Below the pieces are notes generated by a model that saw only the letters and a list, made by a program, of their open reading frames with translations, made no database searches and was not told the DNA's origin. This document shows positions 1 to 13,800 of a stretch of DNA of 64,000 bases, one piece after another. Numbering within the stretch: the first letter of the stretch is position 1; the number at the start of each line of letters is the position of its first letter. Source of the stretch: Chrysomallon squamiferum (lineage: Eukaryota; Mollusca; Gastropoda; Neomphalida; Peltospiridae); contig CM022665.1 of assembly GCA_012295275.1 (NCBI GenBank), positions 12,983,476 to 13,047,475 on the forward strand, in the 5' to 3' direction. Both the position numbers and the translations under genes were made by a program.

Positions 1-590
1 TGTTATTTAAGAACTATTTTGTTTTGGTGTGTGGCGAAAACGAAATTATTACGCGTGAGATCGGCTACAGTTGATTTCATTCAATTGTTGCATTATTTAG
101 GATTGGAGGATAAAGGAAAAAGCTGGTTATTCAGTTAAGGTGTCAGGTTTATCCTGGCCCACTTCAGCGAGGCTATTTGTGAACTCACTTCCCCCGACAG
201 TACTCTGGCTTTCATTTGTCACTATACCACAAAACAAAATAAACAACTACGAATTATTATTTTGTGAATGAAAAGTATCTTCAAAATGGTCTTTTAAGAT
301 CTTATTCAGTAATTAATCGCTAAAAATTAAAAAATTAAAAATATTTTTTTAACAATATATATTTAAAAAACAAATAATTCATCGAAGTAAGTACAGCTCC
401 GTTCCAAAAATATATATTTGTGGTCAGTGTCCATAATAAAAATGTATCTAGTTACCATATATTTCTACTATGTAAATTAATTTCAGGATAAGTATGTATA
501 TACGTGTGTGTGTGTGTGTGTGTGTGACAGAAAAGTGGATAAAGGCGAGTGAAAATTAAAGAATGAAAGAGTTATAACAAGAAGGAAAGC
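1..590. repeat. Copy 1 of a degenerate ~2.5-kb-spaced duplication
   Basis: The first ~428 bases recur almost unchanged at 2485-2911, with a few substitutions and small indels. Similarity continues weakly past that point: the stretch near 535-580 resembles 2912-2960. A TG microsatellite (about 508-525) interrupts copy 1. The left edge is cut by the window start. No convincing reading frame is shared by both copies, so this reads as non-coding duplicated sequence. Confidence 0.8.
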
Positions 591-1495
591 GACGGGGTAA
601 CTTGAGAAGAGAAACAGAAAAAAGTGCTAGAGAGAAAGACTGAGAGTAATTGAATGAGAACAGATAAACAACGAACTAGGCAATGGGATAGAAACAATCA
701 AGAAACCCACCAAAAAAAGCAAAAAAAAAAAAAAAAAAAAAAAAACAGCCACAAACGAGTGAATGAGAACGGTGCTTAAGCACTTAAATTGTGTCACGAT
801 TACTTATGTACTGAAAATAATGAACGTAGTATGAACACTTGGGCTGGGGTTCATTCATGAAATAACTAAACAATTAATGTTGTTTATTAAGGCAATTTCC
901 TAGAATAATAAACTCATTGTTAAGTAATCAACACATGCTTTACATTAGTAAAATAACGACTCTGTTCTACTTTGTTTTACTTCTTACTTTCCGCCTTATG
1001 TTTCGTCTGTCTTTCAACATTAAAACAAGCAAACAAAGAATCAAACAATATATTTACATACATAAGGATTAGATTAATAAATGAATAAATGAAAATGGAA
1101 CTTAAGGGGGGTGGGAATTAAAGAAGACACACACATACACATGCACTAATATAATGATGAAATTTTTTTTTTGGGGGGGCCTGTTCAAAACTTATGGTGG
1201 AATGAAAATTCAATACATGCAGTTTTAAATTAAGTTCCCAAATTAAATGGAAAGAATAGCTTTCTGTTCAAGCACATTATAACTACTATATCTATATTTA
1301 TTTCGGTGAAAATTTATAGTATTAATAATAATAATAATAATAATAATTCTTTAAATATCTTCATCCCAGCTTTGTAAACGCAATACCAACAAATAAATAA
1401 TAAATTAATTATCAATCACACACATATATTAGGTGCCCAATACGTCGATCGCATAGACAGTGTGGGTAGATCGCATGACACTAAAAAATAGCCTG
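431..1495. other. AT-rich intergenic sequence with microsatellites
   Basis: I see no gene here. The stretch holds a poly(A) run (about 721-745), a short AAT array (about 1323-1347) and purine-rich filler. Confidence 0.6.
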
Positions 1496-1589
1496 TCATC
1501 CATCCTGCAGCCATAATAAATGTTTTGAGTTTTTATTTTCACTTATTTGTAGAGTGAGTTTGGTATCGGAGAGAAAATGGCAAATAAAG

Positions 1590-1675
1590 AGGCAAAGATA
1601 GAGAGAGAAAGATAAGCAAATATAAAGTGAGGCAAAGATAGAGAGAGAAAGATAAGCAAATAAAAAGTGAGACAG
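1590..1675. repeat. Short purine-rich tandem repeat
   Basis: A ~37-bp unit containing gaggcaaagatagagagaga followed by an aagataagcaaat tail occurs twice in a row. A weaker relative lies near 3060-3095, which supports a shared origin with the larger duplication. Confidence 0.6.
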
Positions 1676-1776
1676 AAGGAGAGAGATAGAGAGAGAGTCG
1701 GAGTAGGGGGAAAAGAGAGAGCGATAAACAGAAAATACCATATATATATATATATACATAAATATAAATATAAATA

Positions 1777-1836
1777 TTGAGTGTATACATAAATATAAAT
1801 ATATATATGTATATTTATATTTATGTATACACTCAA
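1777..1836. repeat. Perfect 25-bp inverted repeat (60-nt palindrome)
   Basis: The arm 1777-1801, beginning ttgagtgtatacat, is the exact reverse complement of 1812-1836. A 10-nt AT spacer separates them. The arms contain non-repetitive bases (gagtgtatac), so this is more than a plain AT microsatellite. Confidence 0.85.
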
Positions 1837-2484
1837 CTCTAAAAAAAGCAAAAGATACGCTTCTTTCATTTTCGTTTGTTCTTTTTTTTTTTTTTTTTTT
1901 TTTGTTTTTTTTTTGCGGGGGGGGTTCTAAAATTATTTGTTCAGTATCTACAAGATTAACAGGGTAATTAATTTTTACAGAATTCCCCATTTTTTTAAAT
2001 TTTATTTATTGCTTTTATACATTTGTAAAACTTTGTTTTGTTTTATTGTTTTGTTTTATCATATTGTTTAAATAAATAACCTTTTCATCCAGATGTTTAT
2101 GTCTGTTATTGTGAATGTGCTTGAATGAATAAAAAAGATTAAACAAAAAAAAAAGAGAGAGAGAAAGACGAAACAGACTGTGTCGGAGAGCGACGAAAGG
2201 AAGGAAAGGAGGAAAAAATAAGAAAAAGGAGCTGAAAGTTTCTATGAAAAAGAAAGTATTGGAACGAGGAAAAGAGAAAGAGAGAGAGACAAATAGAAAG
2301 ACAAAAACTAGAGAGAGAGCGAGAAAAAAAAAAAAAAAATATATAGTCTTTTGGGACACAGCTGTATTTAGTTCGGTAAATTAGTTGTTATTTAGAAAAT
2401 ATATTTTTCGAAGTTACCTTTTTCAGTTTTTAACTGCTGGTTTAGATCTTAAAAGGCCTTTCATTCAAAAAATAACAACTAAAT

Positions 2485-2990
2485 TGTTATTTAAGAACTA
2501 TTTTGTTTTGGTTTGTGGCGAAAACGAAATTATTACGCGTGAATCTGCTACAGTTGATTTCATTTAATTGTTGCATTATTTAGGATTGGAGGATAAAGGA
2601 AAAAGCTGGTTATTCAGTTAAGGTGTCAGGTTTATCCTGGCCCACTTCAGCGAGGCTATTTGTGAACTCACTTCCCCCGACAGTACTCTGGCTTTCATTT
2701 GTCACTATACCACAAAACAAAATAAACAACTACGAATTATTATTTTGTGAATGAAAGTATCTTCAAAATGGTCTTTTAAAATCTAAATCAGTAATTAAAC
2801 GGTAAAAATAAAAATAAAACTATCTTTGAATAATATATATGTATATTTAAATAACAAGTAATTTGTCAAAGAAAGTACAGTTCCATCCCCAAAAGATATG
2901 TTCTTGGTCAGCTGGATAGAGGGCGAATGAAAATTTAAGAACGAAAGAATGATAATAATGTGGAAGTATAATTTGGATATGAATAAAGAA
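2485..2990. repeat. Copy 2 of the ~2.5-kb-spaced duplication
   Basis: Near-identical to positions 1-428 for about 427 bases, then progressively diverged. Landmarks shared by both copies are an acgcgtga motif, a ggtttatcctggccc motif and a cttcccccgacag motif. Confidence 0.8.
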
Positions 2991-3129
2991 ATATTTTATA
3001 AAATAGTAGTCAAGTTTCAGTTTTGCTTGATATATTTCACTTACTTTAGAGTGTGATATTAGAGAAAAAAGATAAATAAAGAGGTAATGATAGAGTTATA
3101 TATGAAGATGGACAAAAGTACAGAGAATA

Positions 3130-4560
<1,431 letters not shown>

Positions 4561-4562
4561 TT

Positions 4563-4570
4563 TATAAAAG
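4563..4570 (+). promoter_or_regulatory. Candidate TATA box (TATAAAAG)
   Basis: A consensus-like TATAAAAG lies 85 nt before the start codon of the secreted-protein gene. That would place the transcription start near 4595 and leave a leader of about 60 nt. Position and match are seen; function is inferred. Confidence 0.55.
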
Positions 4571-4654
4571 TCTGAAAGGAACATTGGATATGCATTAGAC
4601 CTGCAGTGAAATTCAAAGATCGCTCGAACGAAAACTACAACAAATCCAGCAAAA

Positions 4655-6002
4655 ATGAAGGTTCTTCTGTCTCTATGCTTAGCAGCAATCGGTAAGTTTT
4701 TCAGTTTTTTTTTTTTTTTTTGTATTATTTTATTTATTTTATTATTATATCTTTTATATTTCACAAAATACTACAAGGGTTTTTATAATGTAAGGTTGTG
4801 GTATGTGATGTTCTGGCTAAAGGATTGTATGTGTAAAATTTCCTTTCTGATAATGAAATTTATATATATATATATATATAAAAGTAGGTGGTTAGATCTC
4901 AAGATTTAAGTCAGAATGCAGAAAATTAATTAATACGTTCTAGCGCTGACGCTAAATAGAAACAAATTATAACTTAAGTACTGCTTAGAAGATTTAGTAA
5001 TTTAATAATAAATAAAAAAGAAATTATTTTCCGAATAAATATTCGCTCATGCTTGTAATATAATTCATTATTGCATAACTAATCAAAATTGCCATTTTCT
5101 TATTATTATTGCTACAACTATTATTATTATTTACGTAAATTAAAAATTAAGCTTCAATATATTTTGTCATAATTTCAATTTATAACAGTGAGTAGTAATG
5201 ATATTTGATAACAGTTGTTTAAAAACATTTAGAGATACAGTTGAACATTTATTCATCAGTTAATTTAGTAACAAAAAATGAATATAAACTTAAAATATAT
5301 TTCCACTGTCCTCAACCCAGTGCTGTATATAAACTTTATAACAACTAATGTATTACTTAAGTTATTAATACTGGATTATACTTTAGAGAGAAATGCTTCA
5401 GTCTTTAGTGAATCAAATGAAATCCAAATAATGGTTTTCTAATTCTTTGTTATATAGATAGATTAGCAAACAATTACCCCCCCCCCCAAAAAAAAAAAAA
5501 AAAACCCCACCAAAAAACTGTTGAATACATTTTTAAATATTCAGTAATTTTATCTCTAAACGTCAAGCCTAAATTAGCCGCTGTTTTATAAACCATCGAG
5601 TTTCATATCGTGGAACATCAGCTGGATTGGGAAATAACCTGAAGCACAACACATATATAAAATAATAATAATAATAATAACAAAAACGACAATAACAATA
5701 AAATCACTCCTGGATGTATTATAATACGTTAAATAATAACAAAATGTCAATTTCATTTTTTATTTTTTTGTTCCCCTTTATTTTATAAGTTATTGCGATC
5801 GTGTACGGAGCAACATGCCCACCACCCGATAAGATGGACGAGTTCAGATGTTATCCATACAAACACGACGCAGTCTGCATGAGCGATCATACATACATAT
5901 GTGGAAACTGCTTCGCCGAGGAAAAAGAATGCAGGTATGGTACAAGCTGTTATATCTACCTATAAATGTTTACATTCAAATAACCCTAACATTTCTTTTT
6001 TG

Positions 6003-6067
<65 letters not shown>

Positions 6068-6499
6068 AAGATAATACTGATTTTTTCCCTTTAATACAAT
6101 AATAATAGTAACTCAAATAAATTATCCAAGACACATTACAACAATGTTATACGATGTTCAAAAGTGATTCTAAGTTACTTTTATTTATTTTTCCGAGTTG
6201 AGAACCCTTTTGACGACGATGATGGTAATATAAGGTTATTGTTACAACTGTAATAAAACATTTGATATTGATTTGCACAGACTACTCATTATCTATAATA
6301 TTTATATTTTTGGCGCTTATAAATGAATTTTCATTGACTATTTCATCTTTTTAGAACGAACCATGCTGTGAAAGCCATTCTCAACGAAGGCGAAGCTTCC
6401 AGAATTTGCACTGGTGCTAAACCTTTGTGCTTGGACACTGAAAAGAAACATCTGGCCAAATACATGCCCAGAAGGACAGCAAGTGGACAATGGATTTAA
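4655..6499 (+). CDS. Small secreted eight-cysteine protein, Kazal-like motif
   Basis: Three exons: 4655-4691, 5790-5934 and 6355-6499. All splice sites are GT-AG (donors GTAAGT and GTATGG), and the frame gives 108 aa. Residues 1 to about 20 (MKVLLSLCLAAIV onward) form a typical cleavable signal peptide, so the product should be secreted. The mature chain has eight cysteines, an even number suited to four disulfides. The segment VCMSDHTY followed by CGNC resembles the core of Kazal protease-inhibitor domains (VCGSDG.TY.N.C..C), but the spacing between the third and fourth Kazal cysteines is shorter. Inhibitor function is therefore only a suggestion. It could instead be another small secreted cysteine-rich family, including venom or mucus components. 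A TATA-like box precedes the gene and AATAAA follows it. Exons 2 and 3 are both 145 nt. I am sure of the gene model, not of the family. Confidence 0.85.
4692..5789 (+). other. Intron 1 of the secreted-protein gene
   Basis: A phase-1 intron bounded by GTAAGT and TTATAAG. It contains a poly(T) tract, TA repeats near 4860-4880, a C8A18 run near 5478-5505 and an AAT array near 5663-5680. No other gene is visible in it. Confidence 0.75.
5935..6354 (+). other. Intron 2 of the secreted-protein gene, with (TA)n
   Basis: A phase-2 intron. It carries a TA dinucleotide array of about 56 nt (6007-6063). Confidence 0.8.
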
Positions 6500-6596
6500 G
6501 ACGCGTCTCGTGACCCGACTGATGTTTGACGTTGTTTAAAACTGCGCGAAACTTGCATAAAACGAAACGTTTTTGTTTCACACCATGTTATATTTA

Positions 6597-6612
6597 ATAA
6601 ATCGTAAATAAA
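6597..6612 (+). terminator. Overlapping poly(A) signals
   Basis: AATAAA at 6597-6602 and again at 6607-6612, about 100 nt after the stop codon of the secreted-protein gene. Confidence 0.7.
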
Positions 6613-7765
6613 AGTATTAGTTGTTTTTGAATGTTTTTAGAAAAACTCATTTTAAATCCAGTAATATTTACCCGATCTTACAATACCTGTTCTGTTACAA
6701 ATGTAAAATATGTTCTTCAGTTCTCAGTAACAATTTTAAACATGGATTTAACTTGTATTTATTTGAATTAACTAGAGAAACTTTAATCTTAGAAACTGAA
6801 TATGTTGCATAAAAGGCATAAATACATATTATATTAACACCAAATTTTACACAAATATTCCACAAATAAATTTTATATTAAATGCAAAGTCCTAATGAAT
6901 GAACTTGAGAAACTACAATCTTAGAAACGCTACCCATTATATAAAAACTCAAAAGTTTAGACAAATAACAACTGTAAATTTGACAAATATATATCAACTG
7001 GCCATAACATTATGTAAAGATTATGTTTAGATCTTTTGCATGGATATGCATTTTTTGTATCTATGATTAATGTGTGAAAATCAAACATGTTAATAAATCA
7101 TGTGAATCTATCAGTGTTTATTAGAAATAAAGAAAATACTCAATAACAGTAATAAAGATAACAACAACAATAATAATAGGCAACATATAAACAAATATAT
7201 AAACATAAATAACAAAAATCAAAAGTCGTTTTAATAAGTGGTTTAATTCCATATGCAATAAAAATATATAAATAACGCCACAAATTAAAAATCCTTGTAA
7301 CAATAAATAAATGTTTTTGTTTCAGTTTGGTAAAATATTTCTGCCAGTCTTTTGCTCAGTAGTTACTGGCAGGTTGTTTACATGTGTGGCGTGCTAGAAC
7401 ATCTCACGTATATACATGTATTAAAAGATTCCTAAAATAAGTTTTCAAATTTATGAAACAGGTTTAAAAATATAAAGTAAGCAGTGTCAGAGAACATAAT
7501 TACGCGCGCGCGCGTACTCACCCACACACACACATCAAACTGTATGAATATATAAATGGGTACAAAATTAAAATAAACAAAAATGTGTTTGATGTAATTT
7601 CAAACAGAGAATAAGTTCTTTTGACGGAAGAAGAAGAAGAAAAGTTACCATAGGAGCAAAATATACATATACAAATTGTTCTTAAGTTAATATCTTCATT
7701 CTTTAATGACCAAATATACAATGTAATGTGCTGTTTACACAGTTAGAATTATCTGAATTAAACGA
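6613..7765. other. Intergenic AT-rich DNA
   Basis: No gene recognised. It separates the plus-strand secreted-protein gene from the minus-strand FLASH-like gene, so the two are convergent. A short alternating GC run (about 7502-7514) abuts CA repeats near 7522-7533. Confidence 0.65.
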
Positions 7766-7771
7766 TTTATT
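7766..7771 (-). terminator. Poly(A) signal of the FLASH-like gene
   Basis: AATAAA on the minus strand, 47 nt beyond the stop codon. It supports the stop at 7818 as the real 3' end of the coding region. Confidence 0.65.
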
Positions 7772-7817
7772 TACCACTTGAATGCTTGGCTTTCTCCGTT
7801 GATGGCGCTATTCTTGG

Positions 7818-10800
7818 TCATCTCCCTGATCTAAAACGACCAGATGACGCTTTCGACGTAGATGCGACTGGAGAATGAGATCTAATTCCTCTGTATTGTT
7901 TACTGTCAAAATCAGACTCCATTAATTTGGCACGATCTCCAGATTTTGAAGACTTTTTTCTTTCGTTAACATCCTGAACAGAACGTTCGGCTGAGCGCCG
8001 TTTTACTGGTCGAGGACACTTTTCTCTGTCACATGTTTTCTGCAGAGTCTTGTGGGACTTTTCTTTTTGATCAAAACACTTAGGCGACGGCGTCCTTAGT
8101 TCTGTGCGTCTGAAGCAACCTCTGTTAGAAGACTCGCTTTCAAGTTTATGATCGTTTGAACTGTGCCTTCTTGGAGGTGTGGGACTTCTATTTCTTCTAT
8201 ACGTATCCCCTTCAGAGTTCCTTCTGCGTCTCGTTTTTTCGTGACCGGAGTTCCACTGCTCTCTTCGCTGATTATTCGGTGGTGTTCTCGAACGAATATA
8301 TGTGTTTCTTGTTACATTATCATCATTTGATTCTCTCCCTACAGCTTTTATTTCTACTCGGTCGTGAGGTGGAGATGACCTAGGTCTATGTTTATCTTTT
8401 CTTTGTGGAGATGTTACTGTTCTTTCTTTGGCGTTAGAAAGAGAATCACTGCGCTGCTTTTGAGGAGAAAGAGCTTTCCTTGGTTTACAATAGGAATGCT
8501 TAAACTCTGCCATGGCTTTACTTTTTCTAAACAGTGGTCCTGTATCATTTCTTTTTCTTTTAGCCGGCTGGTTAGGTGTATCTTGATCTGAACTTGTTCT
8601 TTTGTTTATGCTACCAGGATTCTTGCGTGGTATTTTATATTCCTTTACCGACGTGAACGTCTTACTATTAGAACTAGCTTGATCTGGCTTGATCTGTGTT
8701 TCAGTCGCCTGCGTTCGGTATAAATCTCTGCTAAGTTTGGTTCCTTTTCTATTTCCTTTTTGCTGCCCCGTACTTGAATCTGAAGCATTTGACATTTTTG
8801 ACGTTACTGATTTGTTTTCATCTTGACATATGCTAAAGTTCGAATCATTGAGTGATTCACTTTCTATTTCACCTTCCTCTAATATCCTACTGTCTTTTAA
8901 CTTTTCATCTTCGTTAACACAATTGTCTTTGTCATCGTGGTCAAGCTGCATGTGAGAATCTGCAGAAATGCACGCATAATCAATACGATTTTCACCGCTA
9001 GTAAATTTTACATTTTTACTGTTGGTGACAGGTTTATCTGTTGCATTCTCTGTATAATGCTTAACCAAAGAACGTGAAACATTTTCTTCTGACTCTCGTG
9101 TTTCATTAGCAACGTGACTGCCAACAGTGCTTGTTTCTGGTTGCAGAGGAGTTTTTGTAACATTGTCTTCATCTGTATGACTTGAACCAAACAATGCACT
9201 CATACATTTAACTGCTTTAGAAATCTCAGAACTTTTCACTGAATGATCTTCATCAGAACAACTTTCACTATCTGATGATGAATTCAAGTCGTCAGAACTT
9301 GAAATATCTTGATCAGAGGAATCTGAGTTGTCTGAAGGTTTGTCACCATTTCCACCTGTCACAGTGGCCTGCTTGCTGATCTCCTTGCCTAAGATCTGCT
9401 GGATTTTGGTCTCGCTTATAGTAGGTTTTTTTATATCACATATAAACTGCTTATTCATACTCTCATCTGGGGTTTGCTTGTTGATCTCTTCACTGGTGCT
9501 AGGTTTGTTCATCATCTCACCTACATATTGCTTCTTCATCATGTCAGGTGTGGACTGCTTAATCACCATCTCATTTGACACAGCCTGGGTTTCAGTACTG
9601 ACAGACAAATTGTCAGGGAACAAAGAATGTTCTGTTTTGTTTACTTTATTACACTCATTGTGAAGGTTAACATTATGACAGCTTGGGAAACAATTCTGCT
9701 CAATTTCATCCACATCTGTTCTCTGAGATTCAGCTGAATCATTTGGAAAACCATGTGTTTTTGAAATTTTACAGTTCTTTTCTCCAGCAGTACAATCAGT
9801 TTTATTAACATTGTTATTTAAACTTCCTTCATTTTCTACAGAAGTCTGACTATGAATATTTTCCTTCAAATTTTTCATTTTAATATATAAACGTGTCCTG
9901 GCAGAAGTATTATCAGTTTCTGTGATGTCCAGTGGATCAGCATCCTTATTGTTTTCAATTACATTCGTTTCCTGATTGCTATCTTTACATGAATTTAAAT
10001 TGTTTTCTCTGTCTGAGGAAACAGACTGTTGCTGCTCACGAATATCTGAAACAGTTTTTTCACAGTGTGTTGTTTCGTTAGCATTTTGTTCACATTTGGC
10101 CAAAGCAAATGGTGGGCAATGTTCATCTTTATCCATCTGTTCATATAATTTGTTATCAATACTATGCATATTCGTCAGAGTTTCGTTATATGATGATGCC
10201 AATCCTTTTTCTTCAAAACTAGATGTCTCATCAAACGGGTCTTCGTTGTGTACAGAACTGGAGGAATCAGAATGTGCCAAGTAAATTTGTATAATCTGCT
10301 CACTGACACTGGAACTGTCTGATGCAGCATCACTGAGAAACTGTTCTTGACTGTTGGATGAATTCACTACATCGTTGAACTCAAGATCTGTCAAAGCCAT
10401 ACTTCTATCAACAGTCTTCTTGTGATTCAGTTTTATCTCATCAGATGGATAGGCCTCACTGGTGTCTGTGGTACCAAGTTCAGGAATGTTTGTAAATGAC
10501 TGGTGCTTGAATGAAGAATCATTACCTTCAAGTGTTACATGTTCTATTTTGTTTTTGTGATCTGAAAGTGTGTTAGTGCTGTCAGAAGACGGACCATAAT
10601 CAGGTAAAATGGGCTCAGTTTTGAAAGCAGCCAATGACAACAGTTTTGGAGGAGTGGATGCCTCACATCTGCACATTTCATTACCAGATATATTTACATT
10701 CTTATGATCATTATAATCATTATTTTGTTCTTTCACAATTTCTTGGGCACTCTTTTCTTCTCCAGAGACTGCACAATCATATACTTCATAACTTGTGCTT

Positions 10801-13800
10801 GGCCCAGATGTATAGCTATGAGAAACTATGGCACTTTCATTCAAGGTTAAATGAGTTAATCTCTCACTCTGTCCATTGCTTGTAAAATTATTTGGAATAG
10901 ATACTGGTGTTGATGTGGTCTGTTTTGTTTTTTGAACTGTTGAGAAACTGTTATTATCTGACATATCCCATGTTGAAGGTTTTGAGTTCCTAAGCTTCTC
11001 TAACTTGGGTTTCCAAGATTTTACTTCTTGAGAAATGTGATCAATTCTGTGAAGCACATAAACTGGTTCTTTTTCTAAAGAAACTTTTTTAAATTTACAT
11101 TTATTTTTGGATACAGATGTACAACCATTTGTAGTAACTTCATTAAAACAAGCATGATGTTCATTATCTATCTTTAGTAATTCTTTATCTAACAACTTGC
11201 AGTTTTCTTCTTCTGTACTTTTACCTAACATCTTATCATCTATGTCACTGCTAGGGTGTGATAATTTGGAATAAACAGCTTCTATGAGATTTTTATCAGG
11301 AAAGTCCAACTCTGAATCAACAATAATAGATTTTGGAATACTTACAATGACTGATAATGAATTTTCTGTAGCAGAAACATTTTCTATTTCTTTTCTTACA
11401 GCATTTTTCTCTGTAACAGTTTCTTTGTTATTAGCAGAAGACACATGCTCTTTTGTAAGTTTCTCTTCCAACTGTCCATGTCCATCACAAACAGAAGACT
11501 GCAATGATATATCATCAGAAACATAATTTTTATCATTTTTCTTCTTTGTGGTTAATTTTCTTTTGACTGTTTTATTGTTGTTTTCTTTTAACTTGCTCTT
11601 ATTATCTGTCTGGATTTTATTTGGATTACTTTTTGATATGTTGGAAGCTCTGTCTGTAAGATTTGTAATTTCTGGTAATGTCTTTATGCTTTTTTCAGTA
11701 TTATTTTCCTGGCATGATTGATTGCATATTTCAGTGGTTTTCACAGAATCCTTTGGAGGTGTTGCATTAGCACACAGAACTTTCTTTCTTGCTTGTTTTC
11801 CATGAGTAGATGGTAAAGAATAAAGTTCAACATTATCATCCTTACGATTCAGTGAATCTGAAACAGAACTGTCTACAGCATCATGAAGAATGTCTTCTTT
11901 TGGCAAAGTCGGTGGCAAATGATTTGATTTTTCACAGTGTACAGTATCATTATTACGTTTTGATAGTGACAGTAAAAGAGAAGCCAAGTTGTCAAAACAC
12001 TTCTCCTCTTCAGAAATTGCCTTTTGAGAATCATTCTGTTCTTCAACATCACATTTATCATCCTGATGATTAACAGTTTTTCTCTGATCAGTATCACAGA
12101 CATTGTGACTGGGTGTCTCTGATAAATGTCTAAAATCTTTGCCTTTGTCAGTTATAGAATCTTCTCCTTCAGAATGTTGATTGAAGGAAGATATTTCATA
12201 ACTGTTGACCTCAGAAGATAATATTTCATCTATTACAATCATGTCACCCAGATTAAACTCGGTCTCATTCACATTTTCATGATTCTCCTCAAACACTGGC
12301 TGAGTTTTCATTCGACTTTGTAAGTATGACACATCACTGTTAGCAGTATTTGAATCACCAGATCTGTGTCTGCTCTTAGCACAAAAATAAGCTGCTCTTG
12401 TGAATTCATTATCTTTTACATCTGAAAGGTTCTGAGCAATGTTCTGTATACATTTTAGAAATAACCTTCTGTCTGAGTTGCTGCGTTGCCAAATGTGGAG
12501 TTTAAAATTAGACTGGGACAGAGGAGTGTTTTCTTTTGACTTCTCATTTGTAATAACTTCGTACATTCCATACAGACTGCCTTTTGGTTTCTCTCCTTTA
12601 TCTTCCTCTGCTTCAGACTCTGAGAGCTTTTCAGCAGAGCATTCTATTTGTTTGGGAGATGAATTTGTTCCAGTTTCTTGTTTTGCTGAAGAATGTTTCT
12701 CACTTTCAGTTTGATTTTCTGAGATATTGTCACTGCTTTGTACCTGTCTGCCATCATCTTCAGATATAATGGTATCACTAAAAGACCAAATATATTTATC
12801 ATTCTCAATCACAGGCTCAGGTAGATTTTGCTCAGAGACAGGTTGTGTTTTTACTTGGTTTCCTACACATGATACATCATCAATAGCAGACTCTCCGTTA
12901 TGCTTATCTTTAGACACTGAAGACATTTTCGATTTGCTTGCTACATTTGTTTGAATATTTTCTTTTGGCATTATATCTGAAGAATGCTTTGGGGACCCAT
13001 GTGGATGTTTCTTTTCACTAGATGAACTGTGTTTTTTCCTATGATTTCGAGGAGGAGATTTATCTGTAAAATCAGATTTGTCCTCTGAATTATGATCATG
13101 TCTTCTTGACTTGCACTTCTTGTCTGAATCTTTACTTCTATGTTTGTCTGAATGAAAGTCATTATCTTTTTTTCTCTTGTCATCATCATGTTTTCTACTT
13201 TTGTGATTTGTATCTTTATTAGAATTCATCTTTTCCTCCCTTTCATTGTTATCAAATTGTTTGTCTGGTTTTCTGGAATCCCTTGGGTTTCTTTTTCTGT
13301 TGCCATGATCAGGCGTATATTTGTCTTTTTTGTTACTGTCCGAATATTTTTCACTTTTATCAGATTGTTTACTCGCTAACTTCTGTCTCAGATCTACGAT
13401 ATCTGATGAAAACCTCCCTTTTTTTGAACTTCCATGACATTTGTCTGTAACATTTTTATTCAAATACCCTTCAGATGACAGTTTTTGTTTCTTCTCACTT
13501 TGGTAAGAATCGCTGTCATATTTTCTCTTTTTGAACTTTCCATTTCGGCTTGTGTCTGATTCCATCTGTTTATAAGATTCTTTTCTGTAGACATCTGTGG
13601 AATAAGATGTAGTGGCTGATGACAATTTGCTGTTGAAACCTTTATGTAATTCTTCTGAAGTGGCATTACAGTCAAACTCTGAAGTCTGTGAAGCAGCATC
13701 AGTATACTTAAGGTGTGAATTAGCTGTAAAACCACTGTTTCTTTTTTTTGCCAATGCTTTAACTACTTCGGGGTGGTTCAACTTTCTGAAAAAGAATAAA

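Noticed and set aside
1496-1990. 164-aa Tyr/Ile/Leu-rich minus-strand frame
   Set aside because: Built from TA, GA and poly(T) repeats; no start context, splice sites or conserved motif.
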